A DNA stretch of 64,000 bases, taken from Lactococcus garvieae subsp. garvieae (GTDB taxonomy: Bacteria > Bacillota > Bacilli > Lactobacillales > Streptococcaceae). Under the pieces are notes generated by a model. The model searched no databases and was not told the origin of the DNA. It saw only the letters and a program-made list of their open reading frames with translations. The DNA is taken from the NCBI RefSeq assembly GCF_029024465.1, contig NZ_CP118950.1:372001-436000 (forward strand), given 5' to 3'. Below, one piece after another: positions 1 through 9,116 of this stretch; the stretch's first letter is position 1, and every line of letters begins with the position of its first letter. Both the position numbers and the translations under genes were made by a program.

Positions 1-619
1 CCAAGTAAGGGATTCTAGGAATCTGATGTGATGAAAGTTGGTAAGCATGTTGCTTAATGTAATCAAGGGGAATAGACTTTAAGCCTTTTTTCTCTTGATA
101 AAAACGAATCAAATTCTCAGATGGCAAGTAGTAAGTTTCGTCCAAAGAGGCAAAGTGCAAGAGCACAAAGGCAATGCCTTTTTGTTCAAGGACTTTGGAC
201 ATATGAACGATTTGATGCTCATGAAAATTTTTCAGAGGAAAACTTGTCTTCTGATGGGTTTCCTTAGCTTCAAAATCAATATATCTTCCCCGATAGACGC
301 CAGAATAATCTGTAGTTGAAGCCTGTCTAAAGTAGGCTTCGGTAATTTTAGCACGGCTACGTTGGGGATAGTCAACCTTTACAATTTGTATAGGAGTGGG
401 TTTTTTATGAATCACAGCGATACCATGCGCGAGATAATAATCATTCGTCGCATTGATCTCCGCTTCAAAGTTCATACCACGTTTACCAAATTTTACTGCC
501 GATTTAGATTTTACCATATTCGGACTACTTTTAGCAGTGTTATGCACCACTTTTTTCTCTGTTTGTTTTTCTGAAAAATTTTTTCTTTGTTTATTTAATC
601 CTTGAGGATATTTTAGCAT
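1..619 (-). CDS. recU: Holliday junction resolvase RecU (partial, C-terminus beyond left edge)
   Basis: Reading the reverse strand from an ATG at 619 gives an open frame that runs off the left edge. It contains RecU hallmarks: [12 protein letters not shown] near residue 48, then [20 protein letters not shown], the nuclease stretch [18 protein letters not shown], and HQIVHM. RecU resolves Holliday junctions in Firmicutes and helps chromosome segregation. A weak GGA ribosome-binding site lies about 10 bases upstream. The gene is divergent from the DUF1273 gene, the arrangement usual in streptococci and lactococci, where a class A penicillin-binding protein gene normally follows recU (outside this window). 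About 206 codons are visible, so little is missing. Confidence 0.93.
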   Translation of the reverse strand, partial: MLKYPQGLNKQRKNFSEKQTEKKVVHNTAKSSPNMVKSKSAVKFGKRGMNFEAEINATNDYYLAHGIAVIHKKPTPIQIVKVDYPQRSRAKITEAYFRQASTTDYSGVYRGRYIDFEAKETHQKTSFPLKNFHEHQIVHMSKVLEQKGIAFVLLHFASLDETYYLPSENLIRFYQEKKGLKSIPLDYIKQHAYQLSSHQIPRIPYL

Positions 620-860
620 GTGTGTTTTTCCATATATTAAATTGTTGCTTCTATTGTATAATGTAATTATAGCAAAATATTTGTCTTTTGGATTATTACA
701 GTTAAAATGGTATCTTATTGTAGAGATTACGGCGAGTTTCATTGCTTTCAAGTTTTAATTCCAGCCATAAAAAGAGCTTCTTTATTTCTGTTTTAGTCCT
801 ATAAAGAGTATAAACGGAGAAAAAACAGAATGCCATATAAATTGTGCAAAGAAAGGGCCC

Positions 861-1391
861 ATGATGAAAACATTACTTATTACAGGTTACACAGCCTTTG
901 ATTTAGGGATTTTTGATGAGAAGGATATCAAAATAAAAATTATCAAAAAAGCCTTTCAAAAAAGATTGGAAGCCTACTTGGATAAAGGATTGAAGTGGGT
1001 GATTTTCACAGGGAATTTAGGCTTTGAATATTGGGCATTACAAGTTTCTAAAGAATTACAAAAAGAATACGATTTTCATATTGCAAGTATCTTTCCCTTT
1101 GAAACGCAGGGAAAGAACTGGAATGAGGCAAATCAAGCAAAATTACGCGAATTTAAAGATGTAGATTATGTTAAATATGCTTACGAAGATTACGAAAATC
1201 CCAGTCAATTTCGTCAGTATAACGATTTTTTACTGGAAAATTCGGATGGTTCTTTAGTTTTATATGACGAAGAAAACGAAACCAAGCTCCATTTTATTAC
1301 GGACAGGATGCAAAAGACATCTAATTATAATATGGAATTGATTAGATTTGAAGATTTACAAGAAATTTGTGACGATATGAACAATATGTAA
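861..1391 (+). CDS. DUF1273 / UPF0398 family protein (YpsA-like)
   Basis: A 176-residue protein beginning MMKTLLITGYTAFDLGIF, matching the YpsA/DUF1273 family of Rossmann-like (SLOG superfamily) proteins. The early TGYT segment and the later FTGNLGFEYWA segment fit the nucleotide-binding loops of that fold. B. subtilis YpsA affects cell division; the molecular activity is not settled. The ribosome-binding site GAAAGGG ends five bases before the first ATG; a second ATG follows directly, so the start may be 864. Its position divergent from recU is conserved. The 241-base gap to recU holds AT-rich promoter-like sequence with TATAAT-like boxes on both strands. Confidence 0.88.
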   Translation: MMKTLLITGYTAFDLGIFDEKDIKIKIIKKAFQKRLEAYLDKGLKWVIFTGNLGFEYWALQVSKELQKEYDFHIASIFPFETQGKNWNEANQAKLREFKDVDYVKYAYEDYENPSQFRQYNDFLLENSDGSLVLYDEENETKLHFITDRMQKTSNYNMELIRFEDLQEICDDMNNM

Positions 1392-1527
1392 CATAGACAC
1401 AAATTCTTACACAATAGTAAAAAAACGCACTTTTTTTAATCTATAATTTTTGATATAATAAGTAACAAATAATAGCGCTGCTCAAGTTTGATAATTGGTT
1501 ACAGCCTAGATAGAATGGGGAAAGAAA

Positions 1528-1920
1528 GTGGTTGATTTATACTTATCGCCTTCATGTACAAGTTGCCGTAAGGCACGTGCATGGTTGGACAAACACAGTG
1601 TCCCTTATACGGAGCACAACATTTTGACACAGCCGATGACAAATGATGACTTACGTAAAATTTTGTCAAAAACAGAAAACGGAACGGAAGATATTATTTC
1701 AATTCGGTCAAAAATATTTCAAAAACTTGCTTTGGATCTTGATGAGTTAACCATTAATGAGTTGATTAATCTTGTGACAGAGTATCCAAACCTTTTACGT
1801 CGTCCGATTATCACAGATGATCGTTTGTTACAAATTGGTTTTAATGAAGACGAGATTCGTGCTTTCTTACCTCGTCATTATCGTCGTGCGGAAATGAAAC
1901 GTGCCGTAAACGACTTCTAA
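1528..1920 (+). CDS. Spx/ArsC-family transcriptional regulator (first of two paralogues)
   Basis: A 130-residue thioredoxin-fold protein of the Spx family, with a CTSC redox pair at residues 10-13 and the conserved block LLRRPIITDDR...GFNEDEIRAFLPR. Spx proteins bind the RNA polymerase alpha C-terminal domain and redirect transcription during thiol and envelope stress. The start is GTG at 1528, preceded by GGGGAAAG. A second Spx gene is at 31873, and lactococci usually carry several. Which paralogue this is (TrmA-like, SpxB-like or other) cannot be decided from sequence alone. It is followed after 23 bases by a UPF0223 gene. Confidence 0.9.
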   Translation: MVDLYLSPSCTSCRKARAWLDKHSVPYTEHNILTQPMTNDDLRKILSKTENGTEDIISIRSKIFQKLALDLDELTINELINLVTEYPNLLRRPIITDDRLLQIGFNEDEIRAFLPRHYRRAEMKRAVNDF

Positions 1921-1943
1921 CTGAATAAGGGAGAGTGGGAATA

Positions 1944-2225
1944 ATGAAAGCTAATTATCAATATCCACTTGATTTAAGTTGGAGTACTGCTGAAATGACT
2001 GCAGTGCTCTCTTTTTTCAATCAAGTTGAAAATTTTTATGAGAGTAAAGTGAACAGGGAAGAGTTCTTGGAGGCTTATAAAACATTCAAAAAAATTGTAC
2101 CTTCCAAGATGCAAGAAAAACAGCTGGGACGAGAATTCGAAGAAAACAGTGGTTATTCGCTTTATCGTGCCGTCAAGGAGGTACAAGCGAGTGAAAGACA
2201 ATTTGTTCGCTCTGAAAAAGCTTAA
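1944..2225 (+). CDS. UPF0223 family protein (YktA-like)
   Basis: A 93-residue protein starting [18 protein letters not shown], typical of the small UPF0223 (YktA) family, with the family blocks [18 protein letters not shown] and [10 protein letters not shown]. Function is unknown. An in-frame GTG nine bases earlier is possible, but GGGAG at 1929-1933 is well spaced for the ATG at 1944. The 3' end overlaps the next gene by 35 bases, and the ribosome-binding site of that gene (AAGGAGG, 2175-2181) lies inside this one. The pairing of a UPF0223 gene with an inositol phosphatase-like gene is conserved in streptococci, which suggests translational coupling. Confidence 0.88.
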   Translation: MKANYQYPLDLSWSTAEMTAVLSFFNQVENFYESKVNREEFLEAYKTFKKIVPSKMQEKQLGREFEENSGYSLYRAVKEVQASERQFVRSEKA

Positions 2226-2979
2226 ACAAGCTAAAACTTGGGTTAGAGAAGCTGGTGCTTTTCTTCGTGATCATATTCATCAAACTTTGGAAGTTTCGCA
2301 AAAAAGTAATTTTAGTGATTTGGTGACCAATTTTGATCAACATGTTCAAGAAATTATCATTGAAGAAATTAGCAAGAATTATCCTGAGGATAAAATTTTA
2401 GCTGAAGAAGCTGGACGAAATACAGCAGCTTTTGACCGTAGTCAAGAAAATTTTTGGGTTTTGGATCCGATTGATGGTACGATAAATTTTGTGGTGCAGC
2501 AAGATAACTTTGCTGTGATGCTGGCTTATTATGAAAAAGGGCAGCCCCAATTTGGATTAATCCTTGATGTAATGGCAGACAAACTTTATTGGAATAACGC
2601 GCAAGAAGTTTATTGTAACGATAGAAGGCTTTCCTATAAACCTCAAGCATTTGAAAAAAGTCTGCTTTCCATCAATTCAATGATTTACCGCAAAAATTTA
2701 TATAAACTCACGGACTTTAGTTTAACCACTTTAGGTGTAAGGATGTTAGGCAGTGCCGGCATGGCCTATGCGGATCTTCTTGAAGGAAAAACTGTCGCTT
2801 ATTTTAGCCGTTTACAACCTTGGGATTATGCCGCGGGAGGTATTTTGACCGAAAAACTCGGTTTTGTGACCAAAACCTTTGAGGGGGAAAAGCCCAATCT
2901 TATAGACCGTCAGTACGTTTATAGCCTGCCTGGACATTTAGTTGAACAATTAATACAAAGGACAGACATAATCCTGTAA
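2191..2979 (+). CDS. inositol monophosphatase family protein
   Basis: A 262-residue Li+-sensitive phosphatase-fold protein. The three metal-site motifs are visible: EEAG (motif A), [12 protein letters not shown] (motif 1) and PWDYAAGG (motif 2). Family members hydrolyse inositol-1-phosphate, fructose-1,6-bisphosphate or 3'-phosphoadenosine 5'-phosphate; the substrate here is not known. A longer frame is open upstream, but AAGGAGG at 2175-2181 sits nine bases before GTG at 2191, which I take as the start. It overlaps the UPF0223 gene by 35 bases. No terminator separates it from murA, although murA has its own promoter. Confidence 0.9.
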   Translation: MKDNLFALKKLKQAKTWVREAGAFLRDHIHQTLEVSQKSNFSDLVTNFDQHVQEIIIEEISKNYPEDKILAEEAGRNTAAFDRSQENFWVLDPIDGTINFVVQQDNFAVMLAYYEKGQPQFGLILDVMADKLYWNNAQEVYCNDRRLSYKPQAFEKSLLSINSMIYRKNLYKLTDFSLTTLGVRMLGSAGMAYADLLEGKTVAYFSRLQPWDYAAGGILTEKLGFVTKTFEGEKPNLIDRQYVYSLPGHLVEQLIQRTDIIL

Positions 2980-2981
2980 AG

Positions 2982-3009
2982 TTGACGAAAAGATTCATTG
3001 TGCTATAAT
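2982..3009 (+). promoter_or_regulatory. murA promoter
   Basis: TTGACG at 2982-2987, a 16-base spacer and TATAAT at 3004-3009 with an extended TGC. It begins only three bases after the preceding stop codon and gives murA a leader of about 36 bases. Confidence 0.75.
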
Positions 3010-3051
3010 TTAGGGTGTCTTTCAGAATAAAGAAATTATAGGAATGTATAA

Positions 3052-4335
3052 ATGGATAAAATAATTGTCAAGGGTGGAAATACCCGCCTTAAAGGAACTG
3101 TAGAAATTGAAGGAGCAAAAAATGCTGTTCTGCCTTTGCTTGCAGCGACACTTTTGCCAAGCGAGGGAGAAATTATTCTTCGTAATGTTCCTATTTTGAG
3201 CGATGTTTACATGATGAACAATTTAGTGGATCATCTTGGGGTGGATTTAGAGTTTTCAGAAGAAAGCAAGACAGTTCATGCACAAGCAGCTGCTAAAGTA
3301 AAAACAAAAGCACCCTACGAATTTGTAAGCAAAATGCGTGCCTCTATCGTTGTAATGGGGCCAATTTTGGCTCGTAATGGGCATGCTCGTGTCTCCATGC
3401 CTGGAGGTTGCTCAATTGGGTCACGTCCTATTGATCTCCACTTACGTGGCTTTGAATTAATGGGGGCAGAAATTACTCAAGAAGCGGGTTACATTGAAGC
3501 CAAGGCTGAAAAGCTTCGTGGCGCACACATCTATTTGGACTTCCCATCTGTAGGGGCCACACAAAACTTGATGATGGCTGCAACTCTAGCCGAAGGAACA
3601 ACAACTTTAGAAAATGCAGCACGCGAGCCTGAAATTGTTGACCTTGCCAACTGGCTCAATAAAATGGGAGCTAATGTTAAAGGTGCTGGTACAGATACAA
3701 TTATTATCAAAGGTGTTGAAAAAATGCATGGTGCCAACCATGCAGTCGTACAAGACCGTATCGAAGCTGGAACTTTCATGGTAGCAGCGGCAATGACCCA
3801 AGGCGATGTCTTAATTAAAGATGCGGTGCGTGAACACAATCGTCCCTTAATTTCTAAATTAATCGAGATGGGTGTAGAGTTTGTACAAGAAGAAGAAGGT
3901 CTGCGCGTTCTCGGCCCTGAAACCTTAAAAGCAACAAATGTAAAAACATTACCACATCCTGGCTTCCCAACAGACATGCAATCGCAAATGACTGCGGCTC
4001 AAGCTATCGCTAAGGGCGAGTCCACAATGATTGAAACGGTTTTTGAAAATCGCTTCCAACATTTAGAAGAAATGCGTCGTATGGGCTTAACCGTCGATAT
4101 TACACGTAACACAGCCATCATCCAAGGCACACGAAAATTACAAGGCGCACAAGTTAAATCAACAGATTTACGTGCAAGTGCAGCATTAATTTTGCTTGGT
4201 ATGGTTGCGCAAGGTCAAACTACAGTACGTAAATTGAGTCACCTTGATCGTGGTTATTACCGATTCCATGAAAAATTAAAATCACTTGGAGCAGATATTG
4301 AACGTGTTCCAGAACTTGAGGAAATTGATGATTAA
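3052..4335 (+). CDS. murA: UDP-N-acetylglucosamine 1-carboxyvinyltransferase
   Basis: A 427-residue enolpyruvyl transferase that moves enolpyruvate from PEP to UDP-GlcNAc, the first committed step of peptidoglycan synthesis in the cytoplasm. The N-terminal [12 protein letters not shown] block and the catalytic loop [13 protein letters not shown] with Cys120 (the fosfomycin target) are both present, and the length is normal. Low-GC Gram-positives often have two MurA paralogues; linkage to an epuA-like gene is typical of the murA1 locus of streptococci. The stop codon overlaps the start of the epuA-like gene, so the two are probably cotranscribed and coupled. Confidence 0.97.
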   Translation: MDKIIVKGGNTRLKGTVEIEGAKNAVLPLLAATLLPSEGEIILRNVPILSDVYMMNNLVDHLGVDLEFSEESKTVHAQAAAKVKTKAPYEFVSKMRASIVVMGPILARNGHARVSMPGGCSIGSRPIDLHLRGFELMGAEITQEAGYIEAKAEKLRGAHIYLDFPSVGATQNLMMAATLAEGTTTLENAAREPEIVDLANWLNKMGANVKGAGTDTIIIKGVEKMHGANHAVVQDRIEAGTFMVAAAMTQGDVLIKDAVREHNRPLISKLIEMGVEFVQEEEGLRVLGPETLKATNVKTLPHPGFPTDMQSQMTAAQAIAKGESTMIETVFENRFQHLEEMRRMGLTVDITRNTAIIQGTRKLQGAQVKSTDLRASAALILLGMVAQGQTTVRKLSHLDRGYYRFHEKLKSLGADIERVPELEEIDD

Positions 4336-4513
4336 AAAAACGATTAAAGTATTAGGCGTTCGCCTTTCATTGGTCTTTTTAGTTCTTGTACTTGTCCTTA
4401 TAGCAGGTGCAGCGGGCTTGATGTTAGGCTATGGTGTACTCGGTGGCGGACAAGCGTCCCGTGTTTTTAGTGGCGACCTATGGCAAGAAGTCATGCAACG
4501 TTTAAATCCATGA
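4328..4513 (+). CDS. epuA: EpuA family small membrane protein (often annotated DNA-directed RNA polymerase subunit beta)
   Basis: A 61-residue protein with a short basic N-terminus and a single membrane segment (about residues 11-35) followed by GYGVLGGG and a short extracellular tail ending MQRLNP. This fits the EpuA family (PF11772), named from the pneumococcal gene next to endA. Databases often label it RNA polymerase beta, but it has no catalytic part of that enzyme. The ATG lies inside the last codons of murA (overlap of 8 bases) and uses GAGG just upstream. A terminator follows directly. Confidence 0.85.
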   Translation: MIKKTIKVLGVRLSLVFLVLVLVLIAGAAGLMLGYGVLGGGQASRVFSGDLWQEVMQRLNP

Positions 4514-4538
4514 AAGTTTGCTTTTGCAAGCTTTTTTT
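4513..4538 (+). terminator. rho-independent terminator after murA-epuA
   Basis: A 9-bp stem (AAAGTTTGC pairing with GCAAGCTTT, one G-T wobble), a 4-base loop and a T run, immediately after the epuA stop codon. Confidence 0.85.
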
Positions 4539-4666
4539 ATGACTTAAACTCTAAGAAAAGAGCGAAAAATAATTGTTCAAAAAGTTGAATTCACTTAGTT
4601 TTTATGCTATTCTAGAAAGGTATGAAATTTCTGAGCTCAAGGCTCATAAATAAGGAGAAATAATTA

Positions 4667-5950
4667 ATGACTGCAAGTTTTGAAAAAACTGGTGTTAACA
4701 CTGGTACACTCTCATTTTCAATCGACCAAGAAACAATCAAAAACGGTCTTGACAAAGCTTTCAATAAAGTAAAAGGTAATATCTCAGTGCCTGGTTTCCG
4801 TAAAGGTAAAATCAGCCGTCAAATGTTTAACCGCATGTATGGTGAAGAAGCTCTTTTCGAAGAAGCTTTGAACGCTGTATTGCCAACTGCTTATGATGCA
4901 GCTGTAAAAGAAGCAGGTATCGAACCTGTTGCTCAACCAAAAATTGATGTCACTAAAATGGAAAAAGGTTCTGACTGGGAATTGACAGCTGAAGTAACTG
5001 TTAAACCTGAAGTAGAACTTGGTGACTACAAAAACTTGGAAGTTTCAGTAGAAGCAACTAAAGATGTTGCTGATGAAGAAGTTGAAGCGCGTTTGACACA
5101 AGAACAAAACAACCTTGCTGAATTGACAGTTAAAGAAGGAAAAGCTGAAAACGGAGATACAGTAGTTATCGACTTTGTTGGTTCTATTGATGGTGTTGAA
5201 TTTGAAGGCGGAAAAGGTGCAAACCACAGTTTAGAACTTGGTTCAGGTCAATTCATTCCTGGCTTTGAAGAACAACTTGTTGGCACTTCAGCTGGTGAAG
5301 AAATCGATGTGAAAGTGACTTTCCCAGAAGACTACCAAGCTACAGATCTTGCAGGTAAAGAAGCAGTATTCGCAACTAAAGTTAACGAAGTTAAAGCAAA
5401 AGAAGTTCCAGCACTTGACGATGAATTAGCAAAAGATATCGACGAAGAAGTTGAAACTTTGGATGAGCTTAAAGCTAAATTCCGTAAAGAACTTGAAGAT
5501 GCTAAAGCTGAAGCTTACAACGATGCTGTTGAAACTGCAGCTATCGAAACAGCCGTAGCAAATGCTGAAATCGAAGAAATTCCTGAAGAAATGATTCACG
5601 AAGAAGTTCACCGCGCAATGAACGAATTCCTTGGTGGTATGCAACAACAAGGTATCTCTCCAGAAATGTACTTCCAAATTACAGGTACAACTGAAGAACA
5701 ATTGCACGAACAATACCAAGAAGATGCGGGTAAACGTGTACGCACAAACCTTGTTATTGAAGCAATTGCTAAAGCAGAAAACTTTGAAACTACAGATGAA
5801 GAAGTTAAAGCTGAAATCGCTGACTTGGCTGCACAATACAACATGCCAGTTGAACAAGTTGAAAAACTTCTTCCAGTTGACATGCTCCAACACGATATCG
5901 CAATGAAGAAAGCTGTTGAAGCAATCACAGATTCAGTTAAAGTTAAATAA
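4667..5950 (+). CDS. tig: trigger factor, ribosome-associated chaperone and peptidyl-prolyl isomerase
   Basis: A 427-residue trigger factor. The N-terminal ribosome-binding domain carries [11 protein letters not shown] (variant of the family GFRxGxxP signature) near residue 43. A central FKBP-type isomerase domain (about 155-245) contains [20 protein letters not shown] and [14 protein letters not shown], and a helical C-terminal domain follows. It binds nascent chains at the ribosome exit tunnel. It is a monocistronic unit: a promoter TTGAAT-17-TATTCT with extended TGC lies near 4584-4612, AAGGAG precedes the ATG, and a strong terminator follows. Codon use is that of a highly expressed gene. 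Confidence 0.97.
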   Translation: MTASFEKTGVNTGTLSFSIDQETIKNGLDKAFNKVKGNISVPGFRKGKISRQMFNRMYGEEALFEEALNAVLPTAYDAAVKEAGIEPVAQPKIDVTKMEKGSDWELTAEVTVKPEVELGDYKNLEVSVEATKDVADEEVEARLTQEQNNLAELTVKEGKAENGDTVVIDFVGSIDGVEFEGGKGANHSLELGSGQFIPGFEEQLVGTSAGEEIDVKVTFPEDYQATDLAGKEAVFATKVNEVKAKEVPALDDELAKDIDEEVETLDELKAKFRKELEDAKAEAYNDAVETAAIETAVANAEIEEIPEEMIHEEVHRAMNEFLGGMQQQGISPEMYFQITGTTEEQLHEQYQEDAGKRVRTNLVIEAIAKAENFETTDEEVKAEIADLAAQYNMPVEQVEKLLPVDMLQHDIAMKKAVEAITDSVKVK

Positions 5951-5969
5951 TCGTTTTATACAAAAATAA

Positions 5970-6003
5970 AAACTCAGAGCATTTGGTGCTCTGAGTTTTT
6001 TTA
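5970..6003 (+). terminator. terminator after tig
   Basis: A 10-bp stem (ACTCAGAGCA with TGCTCTGAGT) around a short loop, followed by seven T. Confidence 0.93.
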
Positions 6004-6095
6004 TTTTCTAAAAAAGATGAATAGGATGTCAGTCCAATTTTTTGACTTTAAGGTGAGATAATGGTTTAAAAATATAAACCAAAGAAAGAAGAATA

Positions 6096-6428
6096 ATGAA
6101 ATTTGAACATTTAAAAGATGAACTGAGTGAAGTTGGAGACTTTTTAATTGCCTTAGGGGATGACAAGAGACAAGCAATCATTATTAAGTTACTGGAGAAG
6201 AGTGATTGTAAAGGTATACAAGTCGGGGATTTAATCGAAGCAACAGGTCTATCTCGCCCTGCTGTCTCACATCATTTGAAAATCTTAAGACAAGCAAAGA
6301 TAGTAAATTATCGTTCAGAAGGGACAAAAAACTTTTACTATCTTGAACACGATACATCAGAAATTATGAAATTGCAACATTTTCTGGATGAAGTAACACG
6401 GATAATGAAAGGAACACAAGAAAAATGA
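6096..6428 (+). CDS. ArsR-family winged-helix regulator
   Basis: A 110-residue ArsR/SmtB-type DNA-binding protein. The recognition region LIEATGLSRPAVSHHLKILRQAKIV (about residues 45-69) is typical. It has a single cysteine (about residue 38) and lacks the ELCVCDL metal-binding motif, so a metal sensor is unlikely; a redox or unknown signal is possible. Its stop overlaps the start of the DJ-1 family gene by four bases, and the three genes 6096-8022 form one tightly packed operon. As the first gene it is likely an autoregulator, but I see no clear operator palindrome. Confidence 0.88.
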   Translation: MKFEHLKDELSEVGDFLIALGDDKRQAIIIKLLEKSDCKGIQVGDLIEATGLSRPAVSHHLKILRQAKIVNYRSEGTKNFYYLEHDTSEIMKLQHFLDEVTRIMKGTQEK

Positions 6429-7102
6429 ATAAAGTATTGATTGTCGAAACAAATATTAAGCGTTATGAAAATACCGATGAAGCGACAGGGCTTTGGCTGG
6501 GTGAAAGTGCAGAGTTTGTTGATGAACTACAAAAACATGGGATTGCTTATGATTTTGTTAGTCCAAAGGGTGGTTATGTTCCGCTTGACCCACGAAGTAT
6601 GAAGTATATGGATGAAGCCATTTGGAACATTTATGAGGGGCAAGACTTTGTCGACAGGGCTTTAAAAAAGACTTTGAAACCTGAGGAAGTCATACCGCAA
6701 GACTATCGTGCCATCTATTTCACAGGTGGTCATGGTGTGATGTGGGATTTTCCAGATAATCCAGAAATACAAAAAATCGCCCAAGATATTCATACGAATG
6801 GTGGTTACCTCACTTCCGTTTGTCATGGTATTGCCGGTTTACTTCATCTTAAGAGTCAAGAAGGTCACTACATCATTTCAGGGAAAAAAATAACGGGATT
6901 TACGACAGCTGAAGAAGTCCTTGCAGGCAAGAAAAAAGTCGTTCCTTTTCTCAATGAAGAGGTGGCCAAGAGCCATGACGCAATATGGTGCAAAAAAAGG
7001 TTCTATAAAGATTTTGCTATCCAAGATGGGCAACTAATAACGGGACAAAATCCGTTTTCTGTAAGGTCCGTCGCTAAAATGCTTATAAAGGAGATCGCAT
7101 AA
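6425..7102 (+). CDS. DJ-1/PfpI superfamily protein (Hsp31-type)
   Basis: A 225-residue class I glutamine-amidotransferase-like protein. TGGHGVMWDF (about residues 100-109) and the nucleophile elbow SVCHGIAGLL with Cys133-His134 are visible, and Glu27 in LGES fits the conserved glutamate of the family. Relatives act as chaperones, glyoxalase III (methylglyoxal detoxification) or deglycases. The His directly after Cys favours the Hsp31/glyoxalase III branch, but the activity is unproven. It is coupled at both ends: it overlaps the ArsR gene by 4 bases, and its stop shares TAATG with the epimerase gene. Confidence 0.85.
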   Translation: MNKVLIVETNIKRYENTDEATGLWLGESAEFVDELQKHGIAYDFVSPKGGYVPLDPRSMKYMDEAIWNIYEGQDFVDRALKKTLKPEEVIPQDYRAIYFTGGHGVMWDFPDNPEIQKIAQDIHTNGGYLTSVCHGIAGLLHLKSQEGHYIISGKKITGFTTAEEVLAGKKKVVPFLNEEVAKSHDAIWCKKRFYKDFAIQDGQLITGQNPFSVRSVAKMLIKEIA

Positions 7103-8022
7103 TGCAAACAATACTAGGAAGTAATGGACAGATTGGTCAAGAACTGGCCAAGGAACTTTTTAAAAAATATACAAAAGATATCAGGCTCGTGAGTAGAAAA
7201 CCTCGCAAAGTAAACCCAACAGACAGCTTATTTTCGGCTGATTTGCTGAAGTTTGAGGAAGCGAGTGCAGCAATCGCTGGCAGTGAGATTGTTTATTTTA
7301 CGGCCGGTTTGCCGATGAACTCTGAGCTTTGGGAAGAACAATTTCTTCTTATGATGAAAAATGTCATTGAAGCTTGTAAGCTACACCAAAGCAAGTTGGT
7401 TTTCTTTGATAATACTTACATGTATCCTAAAAATGCAGAAATACAATATGAAGACACTAAATTTGAACCGCAGGGAAGAAAATCAACCGTTCGTGCACAA
7501 TTAGCAGAAATGGTAATTCATGAAATAGAGAACCATTCTCTTGAAGCTGTAATCTGTCGTGCGCCGGAGTTTTATGGTCCAGATCATACGCAGAGTATAA
7601 CAAATACAATGGTCTTTAATGCAATTAAAGAGAATAGAAAAATAAAAATTCCCTTAAATGCTACACGTTTGAGAACCTTGATTTGGACACCGGATGCGAG
7701 CCGTGCAATGGCTCTAATAGGGAATCATGCAGAGGCTTATGGTCAAACCTGGCATTTGCCGTGTGCCCCAAGTGTGACATATCAAGAGATCATTACACTT
7801 TCGGAAAAAATCACAGGAAAAAAACTTCAATACACAACACTTAAGATGTGGCAATTCAATTTGGCTCGTCTTTTCAGCCAGAAAGCGAAAGAATTGCAAG
7901 AGCTTCTTCCGCGCTATGCAGAGGACAATGTGTTTAATTCGGACAAGTTTAAAAAGCATTTTCCAGAGTTTGAAGTAACAAGCTTCGAAACAGGAATAAA
8001 ACAGGTGCTTTTAGAGAAATAA
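7102..8022 (+). CDS. NAD(P)-binding epimerase/reductase family protein
   Basis: A 306-residue extended-SDR-like protein with an N-terminal dinucleotide motif GSNGQIG (residues 6-12) and a Rossmann start MQTILGSNGQIGQELAKEL. The later FFDNTYMYPKN segment occupies the place of the usual active-site region, and CRAPEFYGPDH is a typical epimerase-family block. The substrate is unknown. Third gene of the ArsR/DJ-1 operon, it starts within the TAATG that ends the DJ-1 gene. With DJ-1 it suggests a role in repair or removal of reactive carbonyl compounds; that is inference only. No convincing terminator was seen before the next gene. Confidence 0.82.
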   Translation: MQTILGSNGQIGQELAKELFKKYTKDIRLVSRKPRKVNPTDSLFSADLLKFEEASAAIAGSEIVYFTAGLPMNSELWEEQFLLMMKNVIEACKLHQSKLVFFDNTYMYPKNAEIQYEDTKFEPQGRKSTVRAQLAEMVIHEIENHSLEAVICRAPEFYGPDHTQSITNTMVFNAIKENRKIKIPLNATRLRTLIWTPDASRAMALIGNHAEAYGQTWHLPCAPSVTYQEIITLSEKITGKKLQYTTLKMWQFNLARLFSQKAKELQELLPRYAEDNVFNSDKFKKHFPEFEVTSFETGIKQVLLEK

Positions 8023-8109
8023 GATATGAAAAATTTCCTGATAGCTGATTTTAATTCATTTGATATCCAATGGGCAAAATGATAAACTTTTAAAGGAAGA
8101 GGGAAAGGA

Positions 8110-8808
8110 TTGAGGAGTATGAAAGAGATAAAAAATATTATTTTTGACTGGGACAATACACTCTTTCCTTTTAAAAAATATTGGGAAACAGCACACCGAA
8201 AAGTTTTTTTGGACTTGATTGACTTTCAGGATGAATTTTCTATAGATGATTTTATGGCAAAATATCGTGAAGTGGATGAGCAACTCTGGCCTTTGGTTCA
8301 TGAAGGAAAAATGACGATTGAGCAGCTGCGCGAAGAGCGTGTGCGCCAAGTCTTGGATTACTATGCGATTCACTATAAAGAAAACTTTGTGCGCCTGTTC
8401 TTTGATATCTTTCTGACGGCCTTGCTTGAAGAAATAGAAGTGGACCAGAATTTACTGTCTAAAATGCAAGAACTTTCTCAAAAGTATAACATTGCTATTT
8501 TAAGCAATGGGGAGAGTGGGGAGCAAAGAGAGAAGATTAAACGTTTTGGCTTTGAAAAAATGTTTCCTGTTTATATTTCGGCTGAAACGGGCTTAACCAA
8601 GCCTGATCAAGCAGCCTTTCATAATATTTTAGAAAAGGAAGCCTTTGATCCTGAAGCAACACTTATGGTTGGAGATTTGCTTGAACATGACATCCTTCCT
8701 GCACAAAAACTTGGTTTAGCCACTGCTTATATAGGACATGACGATAAGGGAACTGCAGATAAAACCTATGAAAGCATTGAAGATTTCCTTGAAGATTTTT
8801 TAAAATAA
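8110..8808 (+). CDS. HAD-superfamily hydrolase (YjjG-like phosphatase)
   Basis: A protein of about 230 residues with haloacid dehalogenase motifs: DWDNTLF (motif I with the nucleophile Asp), ILSNGE (motif II), K in TGLTKPDQAAF (motif III) and MVGDLLEHD (motif IV). YjjG-type members dephosphorylate nucleoside monophosphates and damaged nucleotides. Start choice is uncertain: TTG at 8110 is well spaced from GGAAGAGGG, whereas ATG at 8119 has GAGGAG only one base upstream. It lies just before the tRNA-Arg gene, 87 bases after the epimerase gene. Confidence 0.85.
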   Translation: MRSMKEIKNIIFDWDNTLFPFKKYWETAHRKVFLDLIDFQDEFSIDDFMAKYREVDEQLWPLVHEGKMTIEQLREERVRQVLDYYAIHYKENFVRLFFDIFLTALLEEIEVDQNLLSKMQELSQKYNIAILSNGESGEQREKIKRFGFEKMFPVYISAETGLTKPDQAAFHNILEKEAFDPEATLMVGDLLEHDILPAQKLGLATAYIGHDDKGTADKTYESIEDFLEDFLK

Positions 8809-8859
8809 AGAAACTTGAAATTTCCTTTGTTTTCCTGTAAAATGATAGAGTTATCAGTG

Positions 8860-8931
8860 CCGTCTGTAGTGTAATGGATATCACGCAAGATTCCGGTTCT
8901 TGCGATGGGGGTTCGATTCCCTCCAGACGGA
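8860..8931 (+). tRNA. tRNA-Arg (anticodon CCG)
   Basis: A full cloverleaf can be folded by eye: a 7-bp acceptor stem (CCGTCTG with CAGACGG), a short D arm, a 5-bp anticodon stem CAAGA/TCTTG with loop TTCCGGT (anticodon CCG at 8893-8895), and a T arm with TTCGATT. The discriminator base is A and CCA is not encoded. It reads the rare codon CGG. A terminator follows at 8959. Confidence 0.95.
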
Positions 8932-8958
8932 TAAATTTTTTATTTTGAGCGCTGTAAG

Positions 8959-8985
8959 ACATTGTGAGAAGCACAATGTTTTTTA
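8959..8985 (+). terminator. terminator after tRNA-Arg
   Basis: A perfect 8-bp stem ACATTGTG/CACAATGT with a 5-base loop and a T run. Confidence 0.88.
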
Positions 8986-9116
8986 CATTTTGATATTTCT
9001 TTTCTGACTTGAGGATCAAGTGGAGACGATGAGAGACAGGCATCAAAGTAGGAAATGTTTTTTATTTGATTCCAACAATGGATAGGAAAGAACTTAATTA
9101 GAATATTGAGGAAGAT

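Noticed and set aside
95-574. Forward-strand frames at the left edge
   Set aside because: The reverse strand encodes a clear RecU protein over the same bases, so these are shadows.
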